Positions 22,900 to 36,689 are shown, counted from the stretch's first letter. The stretch is DNA of 64,000 bases from Macrotrachela quadricornifera (GCA_022393335.1 JAJEKB010021880.1:326386-390385); one strand, 5' to 3'. Notes: generated by a model from the letters alone, not told the origin. A program made the numbers and translations.

Positions 22900-23790
22900 C
22901 ATCCATCTTCTCTAGTCTCAATCCTGATGATTCCTTGAGAAACCTTGGAAGGATCTCTCAGGATCCTGAATCTCAAAGATTCTATCAGGTTTTATTCAGA
23001 ATCCTGTTTCCAGAATTTTTCGAGTTTCAGCAGGATCTTGTTCAAGATTTTTTCAGGTTCTTGCTCAGATATATTCCCAAGTTGTTGATGTAGAATCCTG
23101 CTAGGATTTCGTCTAGATTCTTGAAAAGATTATGAGGAAATATTTTTTGCTAAGATTGGTTTATGTTTACACTAAGATCTCAACTATATCCTCGCCAAAA
23201 AATCTTATTATGATCCTTAACACATCAGACTAGGATCGTAGGGAAAAAATGAATGAATCCTTATGAAGCGAGGTTCAGCAATTCTGAAAGGTTCCTATCA
23301 AGAATGAAGGATGGTTGCTTTCAAGATTTCCTGCAGCTCCTGTTCAATTTATCTGATGAACCAAAATCTCAGGATCCTATTAGAATTTACTTCAATTTTT
23401 TTATAGGATTCTTACAAGAATTATAGATGCTATTTAGTTAACTGTGAATAAGTTTTAGTTATGCTCTGGAACCTGCTATGAGAGTTCTGGCAAGAATTAT
23501 ACGGGTATTAGTTGAAGATCTTTTCGAAAGTAATGCAAGATAGTTCTAATCAATATCTTGCCAAGATCTGGTCAAGATCTTTCTCAGAACTTTTCAAGAA
23601 TAAGCATTGCGAATCTTGAGAATGCAGTACAAATGTGATCAAGATCTTGATGAGAAAATACAAGGATCTATCTAAGATCATCCCAGGTTCAACTATAGAA
23701 TGTATAAAGAGTGTAGTATTCTAGATTCTATGAAGATTTGCAGCTAGTTGTGTTGAAGATCCTATCAAGAATGTATAAAATAACTTCCTC
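22900..23790. repeat. Degenerate array of GATC-centred palindromes
   Basis: For about 900 bp the sequence is dominated by variants of CAGGATCCTG, AAGATCTT and AGAATCCTG in both orientations (for example about 22960-23110, 23565-23660 and 23750-23775). No fixed period is obvious. It is part of the same repeat family as copies A and B, which also carry CAGGATCCTG words. Confidence 0.6.
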
Positions 23791-24261
23791 AAAATGTTTT
23801 TTATATACTTTACGTTCTCGTCGTTTTTCTGTACTTTTGAAAGATGACTTAATGGTTCTCACTAGTTATTCATGTGCATGTAAACGTAGTTAAAAAATAA
23901 ATAAAAATATATTTAAGTATATTTTGAACTGACTTATCATGAATAAATAAAAGATTTAATTCATTTTCTTCTGAATTGAACAAATAATTAAGAAAAAATA
24001 AATTTAGGAAAAATTAAATTGTATCGACGATAAGAATAATTATTAAATTTTGAATTGAAAAAAGAATGTCAAAATAAGAATAGAAAAATAACTTAATACG
24101 TAGAATTTGAGTCACTGACAAAAATTTATGAAAAGATATATCAAATTTAGGATCGGAATATGGTTGAGAAATAATCAATGAAAAGAAAAATAAACCTGAA
24201 AATGACTTCTTACATCATCTCGAAACGAGAACACAATCCAGCTGGATTAGCTGTTCAGTTC
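23791..24261. other. AT-rich stretch without a gene
   Basis: A-rich low-complexity sequence; nothing recognised. Confidence 0.6.
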
Positions 24262-24350
24262 ATGAACTGAAGGTCTAGAGATCAATACTCTATGTCTTCA
24301 CATTTTATCTGTTCTGTTTAGAAAACCTGCTATAATCCTGCCACAATACC
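24262..24350 (-). repeat. Inverted copy of 18685-18760
   Basis: The reverse complement reads GCAGGTTTTCTAAAC, then ATAGAGTATTGATCTCTA and ACCTTCAGTT, matching the plus strand at 18681-18745. It may mark the right end of the repeat unit that starts with copy B. Confidence 0.6.
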
Positions 24351-27300
24351 GGTAAGTTCAACTCTTGTAAATATACACTAAAAAAGCTTTAAGCCTTGCG
24401 TCACAGCAGACTCCTGACAAGTTCCCTTGTCCTAGTTAAACAGACATATAGTTGTGTAAGATACAAGTTCTGGATGGATTTTTAAAAATTTTTGATAAGA
24501 AGCACGTATAATAATGTAGATGGTATTTTCATAAACGGCTATTATTTTAACAAGCTAACATTTCAGGTTTGCTAAAGTGAAGCATTAAAGACAGCTCACA
24601 ATCAATCGTCGGTGTTCCTGCAGTCCCTCATTCTCGACTACTCGCTCGTGCATATTGTCAGATTATATTTTAAATTAGTGCTTTATTTTTTGTTTGAAAT
24701 ATGCTTGAAGAGCAAACAAAACCATTCAAGTAGATAGAACTCAAAACATAACGAGTATATCATAAAGATCACAAAAATTAATTTTTACAATTCTCAATAT
24801 TATATATGAAAGAGATCCATTTATGAACTCGAAGTATTTTTGTTATAAATTGAATATTTCCTACTAAAAGTAGTGCCAACAATACTAGACAACCAAATGA
24901 GTCTTAAATAATTACCTGAGCGCTGTCTTCATTTGAATAAAGAAATAATATTATTCATAAAATATGAATTTGTTAGTTATGTTTCTATGATTATATTGTC
25001 ATAATAATATTTAACAATTTATTATTTACACACTCATTGACATTCACACAGTATTAACTATCAACCAAATCATATTAGATAATTGTACGTATGCTTTCCT
25101 TTCAAGATCTCAATGTGTTCATTTTGGTCGATATTAGTAAAGAGCGGACAGGCTGACGGAATGCACATTAATTCCTCTTTCTAGAACTTAGCCATGTAGT
25201 TTAATGAAAATGACTGTTTATGTCAGAGCCTTGTAGTGCTTCGGACTATGTTACGGACAGACAAACATAGATGAATTTCTGTTACTAGATCCTATACTTT
25301 GAGTCTAGGGAATACATGTCATCAGTTTTGATTTTATTATTTTTCACATAGATAGACATGTTTTTTCTCAAACCTAATCAGATATCTTAAAACTACTTTG
25401 ATTAGGTTGTTTAGCTATAGTAGAAAATTAGCCAACTGATGTTGATAATTCCATCACAAAAATACTCTTTGTTTAACGCTAATTTTTTACATTCTATTCA
25501 AAGGATCAATTAGCTTTTAATGGATATTTCTGTTTAGTTAGAAAAAGCATCATACAATTGCTATAGAATTCATTAAATGTGGTTTTGAGAAAAAAATTCA
25601 GAAATATTGTTTTTTTCTGTATTGTATTGAAGAAATATTCTTAAATAGGCAAAAGAATGGTTAAAAGCTCACTACTCAATTATGAAGTTGATTTATGATA
25701 ATTCTGAGCTATTTTTTTTTCTTATTGAAGTTGGAAACACCGGTTTAGTATCTATACTCTCCTAATTAAACTTTTAAGTTATCCGAACTATGATGTAAAA
25801 TGTTCTCTCTCGATTAATTTTTAATGAATGATACTATTTTGTTTATTCTTATGAATTATGGTTAAAGTTCTAAAGAAATGATGTTAAAAAAATCCTATCC
25901 CTTTAATAAGCATGGTTCCATTGCAAAGGCTTTTTCCTACTCTGAAATTATTCTTTTACATATTTTAGATAGAGTGTGTAAAACAACTCGGGTTACATAT
26001 ATTGTAAAATTTTCATTTTTATAAAACTTTGTTCTATTGAGATATTGATAATATAATAGAAAAAAATGTAATTCTATTATATTTGGATAGATCGATCAAT
26101 TTTATTTAAATGTTTTATTAATTAACATAAAGCGAGAACAATTGTTTATACGACAAGGCTAAAGTTCTAATTGAATTTAAAATGAGAATGAATGAATAAG
26201 ATAAATTAATTTGTAAATAAGCTCTCTACAGTAATTTCTTTCAGTATTTCAAAAATGATGGTTTTATATAATTCAGTTAAGAAAAATAATTTTTTACAAC
26301 TGTTATAAATTATATGATATAGAATAAAATTTAAAGGAATATACTATCATATTATTAAAGAAGTACTTTAATCGGTTGAATTATAAAAGAGATCTATTGT
26401 TTCTTTAACAGATTAATAAAATACTAGTATAATAAGGAGTAAGAAAAAGAGAGGAAATACAATATATTTGAGAAAATTATTAACAAGTTACATATATTAG
26501 AATAGTTGAATGAAATAAATGGAAGAATGTAAAGAGGAATAGAGAATGTGAATGTTGTAATGAATAATTATATGAAAATGAATAAAATTGTTACCGATTA
26601 TGTAGTCCATCAATATGTTTTCCTGTCCTTTCTATTATTGATATTTCTTATGAAAGATTTTCTCCTTTGATAATCTGTAAAATCGTAGATGAATAATCTT
26701 TAGGCACTGTCTAATGAAGAGTCCAAAGAGTTACGAAAAAATATGAACTTCATTTTAAAGACACATGAAATCATTTAATGCCAACTAATGTAACAGAAAA
26801 ACCTAGTCAGAAATGAAATATAAACATTTGAAATATAGAATTTTCTATCATTATTTTTGTTTATTTCATATTGTACTGAAATTTGAGAATTAGTTTTATT
26901 AAATTAAAATCTTTTAGTTTTTGTACAAATTAGATCCTTTTCTTTTTATTGAAATATTTATTAAGGAATGAATTCGAATTATTCTTTGGGACAAGTGAAC
27001 TTATGTTACAAGATAAATCAAAATTTTTCATAGAATACATAACAGAGTTAGATGAGTTTGTTTAATTAGCTAAATATGTGCTATTATTGAATAAATCAAG
27101 TTATTTTATTGGATAAGTTAATTTGTCTTAATGAGTAACTTAATTCATTTGAATGAGTTGTGTGTTTAGCTAGTAACTTGAGTTATTATATAAGATAAGT
27201 CAAATTATCTTAAAGAATAATTCGAAATATTACAAATAAGAGATGCAGCCAGAAGAAATCGAAATGCTAACTAGAAGCGTGTAATCATTTCTATCAAAAT

Positions 27301-27679
27301 AAATACAACTTATCCTATAGGATAAATCGACCTGTTCCATTAGACAATTCAAATTCTCCGTTAAAAAAAATGTCGATGACGATACGCATATGGATAAACC
27401 TAATGAAGAACTCTTTATTAATTTAATTTTTTTTTGTTTCAGTTTTTGACATAGTTTTGAGAGTATTTTATATAACGAGATGTCTTCTGATTCATATGAA
27501 TAAATCAAATTTTTCCATTACCCAATTTCATGTGCTTTTACAATGAAGTTCATATTTTTCCTTATTCATTGAAATTTCCTAAACAATGCTCACAAATTCA
27601 TCTATTATTAATTGAAAGAAAGAAACATCTTTTCATCCTTCTGGCAATATATTATTTGTTCTTGTGATATATTCTCGTC
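24351..27679. other. 3.3 kb AT-rich stretch; weak repeat near 27000-27350
   Basis: No convincing gene. A short hairpin lies at about 25374-25411 (AACCTAATCA against TGATTAGGTT). At 26985-27350 the words GATAARTCAA and GAGTAACTT recur at irregular intervals, suggesting a very degenerate minisatellite. Confidence 0.5.
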
Positions 27680-28580
27680 ATTATCACCTATAATTTCAAA
27701 TAGACGACATAATGATTTTTATATCAGAAGAAAGCCCGTCAAAAATGAGGCTTATTGATACTAAATAGTAAAGGTTATGAAAACTTTTTAACATTGAACT
27801 TAAGAAACGTTCAGAAATTTTATACTTTTTTGCAGTGGAAAAGTACGGTGTCAGTAACTCAAAAATTAAGTACAATGTTTTTCTTTGGATATTTTCACAT
27901 GGTTCGATAGAATTTGTCGAGCGCAACAAAACTTAATATATGAAAAATTTTCTGAGTCATTTTTTTATGACAAAAAATTCACAAAACTGTTTGAAAAATT
28001 TCTGAAAACATTTAAAAAAAGTCAGATTTTTTATATGGATGAAAAACACTCGAACCTTGAAAAAATTGGCTTTTTTTGATTATTTTTACTCTTTCAGGCA
28101 TTTCGAAATATACTCATTTGATGCAGCGTAAAAAACTACATCGAATGAATGTGTTTTCAACGTCTCACATAAAGATACTAATGAAAAACAGCTGAATTTG
28201 GTGTAAAAAAATCCACTTATACCCTTACAGAGCCTGTAAAAAATGCGGCTTTTTTAGGAACATTTTTTTGACAGTTTTCACTACATTTTAACCCGATGAC
28301 TCTGTTTAAAATTTTTTTCATATAAACAGTTTTGTAGCGTTCGACGAGCTCTATTACACCTTGTAAAAATATCCAAACAAAAACATTTTACTCTATTTTT
28401 GAATTACTACCACCTTGCTTTTCCACTGTAAAAAAAGCACAAAATTTCTGAAAGTTTCTTAAGTTCAATAGTAAAAAATTTGCATAATCCTTAGTATTTA
28501 GCACCAGTAAACCCTTATTTTGACGAGCTTTCTTCTGATATAAAATTCATTATATCTTCTACTTGAAATTATAGTGGTAC
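27680..28580. mobile_element. Fully palindromic foldback element, about 0.9 kb
   Basis: Left blocks ATATCAGAAGAAAGC, TTGAACTTAAGAAACG and GTGGAAAAGTACGGTG recur in complement at 28532-28546, about 28456-28471 and about 28415-28432. The inner match extends to about 27945/28330. The ends are uncertain by some bases and no target duplication could be fixed. The centre includes GATGCAGCGTAAAAAAC, close to a word in the centre of the 20669 element, so the two may share ancestry. Confidence 0.7.
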
Positions 28581-29598
28581 TCCTCTGGAATAATATTATT
28601 TCCAACCGTGTAGGTATAATCATAAAATGGTTTTTCTCAAGATAATATCATTGCGATATAATCGTTCCATCCTCATAAAGTGTATACTATTTTAATTCCT
28701 GTTGTAAAGATAGACTCTATTTCTCTCCTCTGATTTTCTATGAAAAAGAACCACAGAATAAATAACCAAATAAAGTGAAGTTGTGCGAAAGTAAGGAAAA
28801 GTTTCTAACAATAAAATAATGAACTGAACCAATTCAAAATGTGATAATTTATCGGTCAGCTTTTTTTGACTCATCGAATATATACTCGACCGGCCAACTG
28901 CGCTTAAGCATACATTTTATCCATAAGTCAACCTCTCTAAGACTGACAAAAGTTTAAAGATGATCGGTGTTTGGTAAGTTCAAGATCAGATATTGATATT
29001 TTTACCGTATTTTTTCTACAGTAACTTAGCTTTCAATCAAAATCATACTTTGAAATTTTGTCTTGAAACTTTGTCTACATAAAGAGCCTATTTAGACTAG
29101 TTAATGGGAGAATTTTCGGACTGTTTGACCAATATTCTTTTAAGATATAGAGTTTTTTGAAATATAGAAGTATTCTTATGGGTTATACTATATAAAACAT
29201 GTTTTTTTTACAGCCATATTTCATAGGTACATAATACAAATAGTCTAATATGCTTTGTTAGAAACTAACTTAATTGAGATCTTAATGATAGCAAACTTTA
29301 GGATTTAAATTTAGTAGTACGATTTTGATTAAAAATTGAGTTTCTGCAGAAATTTTTACTAGATGTTCGATATTTAATCCTAACATGTAATCAAGAGTTC
29401 GAACGGTTTTAAGTTTTTGCTAATGTTATTAAGATCTACTTATGAACAAAATATGAATTTCATCAGTGTTGGTCAGTTTGAAATGTTCTCTCATTAGTTC
29501 AATTCTATTCAAAATCCATATGTGTTCGGTAGTATTTTTTCGATGAATTTTTTTTCTCAACTTTGATATTATTGATTTAAAATAGTATTTAATAAATT
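28581..29598. other. AT-rich stretch 3' of the hypothetical gene
   Basis: No coding or repeat content recognised. ATTAAA on the minus strand (29588-29593) could act as a poly(A) signal for the gene ending at 29599. Confidence 0.5.
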
Positions 29599-30401
29599 TC
29601 ATTTTAAATTACCTTGCCGTAGTTTTAGGAATAAATCCATATTTTCCAATAGTATTTCAAATTTGACAGGTGTTATTTCATTTCCAGTTCGTTTAATACC
29701 ATTTATCCAGCCATATTGAACAACATTATTTAACGTTAAATCATGTAAATTTTGTGTATTTGGAATATTATTTTGTTTCAATAACTGAAACAAACTTTGA
29801 CGATAATATTTACATAATGCTTGAAATAATACTGATTGATTATTATTCATTTGTTCATTCAATACTTTTGCACCAATATAAGTTGAATATTTTTCAATTG
29901 ATTTTAAACCATCATTTGTAATTGAAAACCACAGATCATTAAAGACATTTGTTTCTTTTAAACATTTATCATCAATTCCATCAAATAAAAGTTGTAAAAC
30001 AACTGATAATATTGGGTAATTTTTCATAAATTTATTTCCATATTGAGCTGTACGAATCAAAACATGTTCATACCAAGGAGGATTTTCTTCATTTTTATAC
30101 TGTTTAAGAAATAAATAAAACCATCGATTTGATAAACTATATTGTGTTTCCCATTTTAATTCAAAATATTCTTTTAATAATTGTATTAATTCACTATTAC
30201 TGTTATTCATTTGTTCGTTATAAATTTTTGGATTAATACTCTTTTGATATTTTATCAATGATAGCCAACCATTTTCTAACAATTCATTTATAATTTTATC
30301 TTTAATCTCATCATTATCCTTATTATTCAAATCAAGCAGTTGTGCAATTTTGTTCTTAATTAATTTAAATGTTCCTTCATTATAACGAATGTTAATTCTT
30401 T
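29599..30401 (-). CDS. Hypothetical helical-repeat protein (3' exon)
   Basis: I do not recognise the family. The frame is open for 280 codons, far longer than neighbouring chance frames. The first 13 or so codons (MLNLLMVFVFII) are a pyrimidine-rich tract ending TTATTTTAG, so the real exon probably starts at 30401 with an upstream exon. The protein is rich in Asn, Leu, Lys and Ile, has no Cys clusters and looks all-helical. It has internal repeats: NEQMNN occurs at residues 75-80 and 195-200, each preceded by a G-(W/L)-x-S-(L/I)-x-K-Y block and followed by a Leu-rich helix. Weaker alternates occur near residues 130 and 240 (AQYG and VQYG). No signal peptide or membrane span remains after trimming. 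The C-terminus ends in a normal stop. It could be a scaffold protein or a domesticated transposon protein. Confidence 0.65.
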
Positions 30402-31420
30402 CTAAAATAATAAAAACGAAAACCATTAATAAATTCAGCAACTTTCTCTTGTTGAAGAAGATTTTAAACTAAAATGGCATGAGATTTATTTTAATGAACT
30501 TTTATTTTCTCGGAATTACCTACTTCTCGAAAATAAATACTTGAATTACAGAATTGTTATATTTAAACTTGCAAGGTGCCACATATGCAGAAAATTAAAG
30601 ATATTAAGTATAGAAAAAGTATTTTTCATCGATGCATCATTTATTATCTACTAATGAAATCTAGTATTGCATTTTCCCAAAAGATCTATCTATGTTCTAT
30701 ATCTACATTATTTATCATCCTGTCAAGATTTTCATTTGACTTTTAACCTAGTATCATATTCTAATAAATTATTTTTGGCTTTTCAGTTCAAGAATCTTAA
30801 TAGAATACATGTGAGATACTCTTTTTCATATATTTTATGGCCACATCCTTCTTCAATGATCTGTTAGTGAACAACATTTGAATTGAAATAATAATACTTG
30901 ATCTAGAAATTCTTCCTTTTTATTAATTAATTCTTTGATATTTTAAGAACTTTAAAATTAAAATAAAGTTATCGTTCGAAAAATGCAAAACTTTATTAAT
31001 GAGAATCTTATCAGTATAATTTTTAAGTTAATCTTCAATGAAATCATTATTTAACTTAATCAGATTATTCAAAACAATCATTCCATTTCCATGAGGCAAC
31101 ATTTCATATTATCAGAAGACCACATGTCCTCTATTAATATATATATTCTTTTTATGATAAATAAAAAATGATTCCTTTCATTACTTATGTGGCAACAAAT
31201 CAAAAGATTCAATTTCTCTAGACTCCATCTTTTGATTAGAAATGGATTTTTAATGAGATATGAAAAACCTGAAAAGGATTAGTTTTCTTGAGTTTTCGTT
31301 TCTAAGATTTTGAATTTTCAAGATATGGCCCGAGGAAATGAAAATAATATGATCAATGAATGATTTTTGATAACAGTGAAAAAATCAAAGACTGAAACGT
31401 TTTTCATTCTTATGTTCTAC

Positions 31421-31504
31421 CTGTCCAATTTGTTTTGACTTAAGATGTCGATCAAATTCTATCAATAACCTTTCTGCTTTATTGTTTGAGACTATAGCAC
31501 ACAT
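31421..31504 (-). CDS. Possible first exon (28 codons) with splice donor
   Basis: The minus strand from the ATG at 31504 reads MCAIVSNNKAERLLIEF, then DRHLKSKQIGQ, with good protein composition. It ends CAG directly before GTAGAA, a fair donor site. It lies 1 kb upstream of the hypothetical gene on the same strand. Its phase (0) does not match the phase needed at 30401 without an extra exon, and without splicing the frame stops after 39 codons. It could equally be an unrelated fragment. Confidence 0.3.
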
Positions 31505-34500
31505 AATATTCTCATCTTATTTCCGATACCATTTCAACCCATAATAATATTTGATGAACGAAGATGACTAGCTGTCTGTCTTGTTACTTTTCTTCTCCTA
31601 TGTCAGCCTGCCGTGTTATTCTAGTAATGAAAGCTATACACTCGAGTTCCATCTTCCATGCTCTTCTACTTATATTCTCCTATTCTCCTTTGTGTATATT
31701 TTATGACATGAGATCGCTCTTATTTTTATTCGATCTTATATAAAACATTACAGTAGTAAAGTGTAGAGGTTACATTTTAACTTTAAAAGTTAAAGTTAAA
31801 GTAAAAACACGTTAAACTTTAATTCAAGTAACACACTTTAACACTTTAACTTTAGCAAAAATTAAAGTTAAAATACTTGCACAATCGTTAAAGAACGACC
31901 ATGTTCAGAACTTAAGTCCTAATTCAACTATCAAAGCGGAGGTATTTGAGTACCCACTTGGCTATCCTTGAAAGAGTACCTGGATCCGTATTTTCTTAAA
32001 GAAAATTGTGTTACTCTCCGAAACTCAAGTTGCTATATTTTTCAGGTGCTGATGAAAAGATCCAACCTCTTGCATCTCATCTATCACAGAAGTAGTCCTC
32101 ATCCATCTGTCTTATAATAACAGACAAGAGGAAAATATGATGAACTTATTCGAAGTACATAGTGGATAATATTAACAATAGTTTTAGTAAATTTACTATG
32201 AGATATAATTTAACAAAAGTATTAGATTTATTCTATTTCTATGAAAATGAAAATAATCTCTGCTTTATTGTGTGCTAATCTATTGTGTTTTTATATGATC
32301 CTCATTTATTTGCCATGTTCTTAGGTGTTTTATCATCTGTACAGTGATATATTACTAAATGGAGTATACTTTTTTTATTGCAGTTCCACGAAATCTGAAA
32401 GAATATAGACGAAATCTATTCAAACAATTACTCTTTCACGCCAATTATATGTCAGGAATATGCCAATAGTGTCTGTTAACCATTGACTTCCGTACCTATC
32501 CGATTCCGGCTATCAGAATGAGTCTATACTTGTACGAATAATGGCTGCTGTTTATATCTAATGACAATCATTATTTTCTGTTTCCTCATTATCTGATTGT
32601 CTAATAAGAGCACATAATTTCATTCTAATATCAAGTCCATCTAAGTCAAATGTAATGAATTTTTGTAAGAAATTGAAAATTTTATTCTATTTTAAACTCA
32701 TACTGATAAAAAATTAAAGATCAAACAGATTAATAGTCAATCACTGTTTTTGGATAAATCTATGTCCAATCCAAAACATTCTTATATTAAATAATTTTTC
32801 ATGATTTTATTCAGTTTTATATTGTTAGACATCTGCATTTTTTGAGAGATAAAACAATACTCGGGAAATATATGTTATACTGTAATAAACAAGAGACAAT
32901 ACCAAGGGAAATATTATGAAATCTAAAATGATTGTCTCATGTTTTGTTTCGCATATATTTCGGTTTAGGAAGACGATAAAATCTTGAAATTTCGTTAACA
33001 ATATTTATAGGAAGTTCTACATAATTTGCATAAATGTGTTTCTGTTGTACAACAGTAAATACCTTCAAATCTTTTTGTATTATGCTCAATACAGTGAGTC
33101 GTAACGCTGTCAAGTAGGCTTTTCATTTCACCTATGGGAAAAACTATCGGAACAAATGAGAAGAGATAAAATTATACAGATTTATAACAATTCTCATGAT
33201 GTGTCTTTTGAGAAAACTTTGAGATTTTATTTTTATTTCAAAATTGAGGCGTATGCAAAGTAGAACATGTTGCAATCATTTTGAAGCATCTGATATTAAT
33301 TTGTTTTTGCTGTCTAACTTTATCTGTACTAAAGTGATAAGCACTAGAAAAGCCTTTATGAAACCGTCAAACTATGTTAGATCATATTGCGAACTTCTGA
33401 ACCAATCAAATATTTTTGTTGAAAACTGCAATGTCTGAACTATAACTTGTGTATTAGTCACATTGTTCGAAAATGAATCTAAAGAAATTCTTGCAACACT
33501 TTTGTAGCTGAAAGAGGCTGTATTTTTGGATTACTTTGCCTGGTAGAGGTTAGATTTACACGAAACAATACATCAAAGTGTAGCAGATCAAAAACTCTAT
33601 TAATATGGTCTCTGCTAAATAGTTTTTGATCTATTTTTGATCTTTTACTCAAAAAAATTTAGAGTCTGATTTATTTTTTTGAAAAATTAATCCTTTTGCA
33701 AGAACTATCAATTTAAAAGAACATTAGTCGTCATCTCCAGAAATTATTACATGAACTGAATTATTTTTGCATTATTTGTTGGAAGTATATCTAATTATAG
33801 AATTTCGTCAGATAAAAGTACTTCAAAACATTTTTTTTACCATTATAAGACTGACGAGTATTAAGAGCGGCTAAATTAACAAGGCTCTTCTGAAGAAGTC
33901 ATGTTTTGGTATAAAAATCAAGAACTAATTTAACTTCTAATATAGCATTAGAAAGAGCAGTCTCCATGCTTCAGAAATCATCGTTGAGTATGCTTTTTCA
34001 CTTCTCTTCTGATATGAAAACCTAATAGAAAATAGAAAATGGTCTTGCTCGACGGTGCCAATGTAAGAGCTATTTTTTCAGAAGTATTCACTTTTCGTAT
34101 TTTTCCTTCTTCTTACATTTCTTCTAAAAAATATATCTGCTACAAAATTTGTAGTTTAGACATTATTCTTTTCTATAGAAAAAATTTGGTGATTTGGCAG
34201 TCGACGGTATTGTCTAACAGTGATTAACATTTTTTTTAAAGAATTTTGCACCACTTATTAGAACGTGCGATCGAGTATTCTGTCCGCACAATTGTATTTG
34301 TCTCTATTGAAATTCAAAGAATCTGGAAATCATTGATTGAATACTATTTATAGCCTTACAAAGTTCAAATTTATACATGTAAATAAATCACGTAATTTTT
34401 GTTTCGTTCTTCTTTTTATTATTCTATTTATGAATGCATAGAATATTCAATAAAGTAAATTTCTTTCAAACTATTATAAAGTGGCTCGAAATATCAAGTT

Positions 34501-35690
34501 ATCCTTTTTTTCTAATTCATTTTAACTGAAATTTATTGTAAAAATCTAGACAACGTGTATAGATCTATCGTAATTAATCGATAATAACAAATCTATCATA
34601 TTGAATGTCATTAATCAAGATTTACTGCTGACAAGTCAATAAACCGACATAAATCAATTAAACATATATTTATTTTTAACATAGCAGACTTCCCAAGAAA
34701 ATTTCTCTTAACACATCTTTGGTGCACAGATTTGCGTTTGTTTCCTTAACGATTCTAAAAGTTAAATTGACACACCCTAGCATTTTAGAAGAAGTTTGAA
34801 GTAATTCTAAAGTTCAGGCATAAATGAGACTCTTACTTCTTCAGCTGCAAATGCAATTCTATTCACATTATATCCTGCCTTCATTCTGCATCTTTCTATC
34901 GGTTATCTAATAATAATTATATGAAAAATTTGCTGAGATGTACAAGAACGATAGGTTATATTAAATATCACTGTTGAAATAAGCAAAAAAAATAATATCA
35001 TTTAGGTATTTTTCGAAGGCAAAGTACGATTTGTTGTTTGCATAGAATGTTTTCTCTGTGAATATGTATATGTTGTAGCTTTTATTAAATAATTCTTGCG
35101 GAAAAAAATTTCATTCATGTTTAATATGAAATTTAATTGAAAAATTTTTTTTTAAATAGTAGGAATATGCAAGATTTTTTTCACAATAAACTTTGAGTTT
35201 GATCTACATATCTGTCTGGATAATTATCCACACAGAAAAATAAAGCACATTTGGAGGTATACTTAACTGTTCATTGGTTTAAAATTGAAAGCGAAAAGAA
35301 TTTTTATGTTCTTACCTGTCTGATTTGCAGTGCCGAATGGAAACTAGAAACAGAAATAATAATATATATAGATGCACTACAAAAATAAAAGAATATAACG
35401 GACCCATTGCTTAATTTTGCTAAAGATTGAAGTATTGTCGTTATTCTCTAAAAAACGAAAGCATTATAAAGAAATGTTAAGAATTTTATCGAAGATTTTG
35501 AATCATATAGATTTCTAGATTTGAGTACCATTTTATGAACCTCTTTTTTATCTTCTCTTTCAAGTTGAAACCAAAAAGTCTCATAAAATGGTATCGAAGC
35601 ATAAAATCTTAAAAGATTTTGTGTAGGAACTCTCTTACAGAATGAAAGCATTCTCTATCGTTTGCAAATGTACTGTCAAATAGAGATATC
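31505..35690. other. 4.2 kb AT-rich stretch; TTAAAGTT simple repeat at 31768-31885
   Basis: No gene found. At 31768-31885 the words TTTAACTTT and AAAGTTAAA alternate as an imperfect palindromic simple repeat. Elsewhere only short open frames of 60-70 codons with biased composition. Confidence 0.5.
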
Positions 35691-35694
35691 ACTT

Positions 35695-36090
35695 TTACAT
35701 TCCGTTTCCGAGAACGGGAAATAGAAATGCATTTTCCACTTCTGTGAACGAAAAACGCATTACAGTTTTAAACAAAAACGTCTAAACATCTCGATATATC
35801 CAGCAAAAGCTAGAAAATCCAATCTTAATAGTGCTTCCATTTCTCAAGAATGAAAAACTAAAACACGAGAAATGCTTATATCTCTATTGAATTTTTGATA
35901 AAGCTTAAGCTTATTTGCGTTTTCATTTGAGAGAACGAGGGTCGCATAATAGTCTCGAATGAAAATACTAACAAACATGTATAGACATCTCGATACATTC
36001 AAAAAACACTAGAAAAGGCAACTTTCAACAGGGTTTCGTTTTTTAGGAACGGAACGCTAGAAGATGGAAAGCGCTGACCTTCTTAATGTC
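35695..36090 (+). repeat. Two diverged units of a roughly 195-bp repeat
   Basis: ACATCTCGATATATCCAGC then CTAGAAAA at about 35795 matches ACATCTCGATACATTCA then CTAGAAAA at about 35990. GAGAACG words precede both. Only two copies are visible. Confidence 0.45.
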
Positions 36091-36448
36091 GAAGCATTTT
36101 TGGTTTTTTTCGATCATCTGTATAATTACAAGACATTATTAACAATGTATAAGGGAGAAAACAATCTTGTTTAGTTGCATTATTCTTATTTTTTTTCTAA
36201 CTTTTTTGTCACCTGTTGTCATAATGTTATGATGAATGCTCTCTTCAGAGAAAGGTATCATAATGAACTATTTGTAGTCTTAGTGAAAGTTTAAAACTTT
36301 TCTTGGTCTTGTTCATTTCGTAGGAATCTATCTATGGTTATAGATAATTCAAAGAGCTGTAACAGATAAAAATTCGTTCTAGTTGTTTAAAAGTTTCATG
36401 GCGCACCTTCTTTTTTTATAATAGACTACGTTTCTAGCGATACTTCTA

Positions 36449-36683
36449 CACTGAAAAATAATGATATAGTTACTGAATCAAAGAGGATTTTGTGGACTTC
36501 AAAAGGTTTCCACTTTTGCAACCAATTTGAAACTATTTTTCTAATGTCCTAGAAGCAAACCTTGAAAACCTTTCTGAACCGCTGACAAACATTTTGTAAG
36601 TATCTTAGATTCGTACGAGACCTTTTTAGCAATTTCAATTATTGAAACCAAATGGTTCTACATAATACCTATTTTTTTCAGTG
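36449..36683. mobile_element. Small TA-flanked MITE (Tc1/mariner type)
   Basis: TA at 36447-36448 and 36684-36685. The ends are CACTGAAAAA and its complement TTTTTTCAGTG. 235 bp, no coding capacity. Confidence 0.75.
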
Positions 36684-36689
36684 TAGTGC

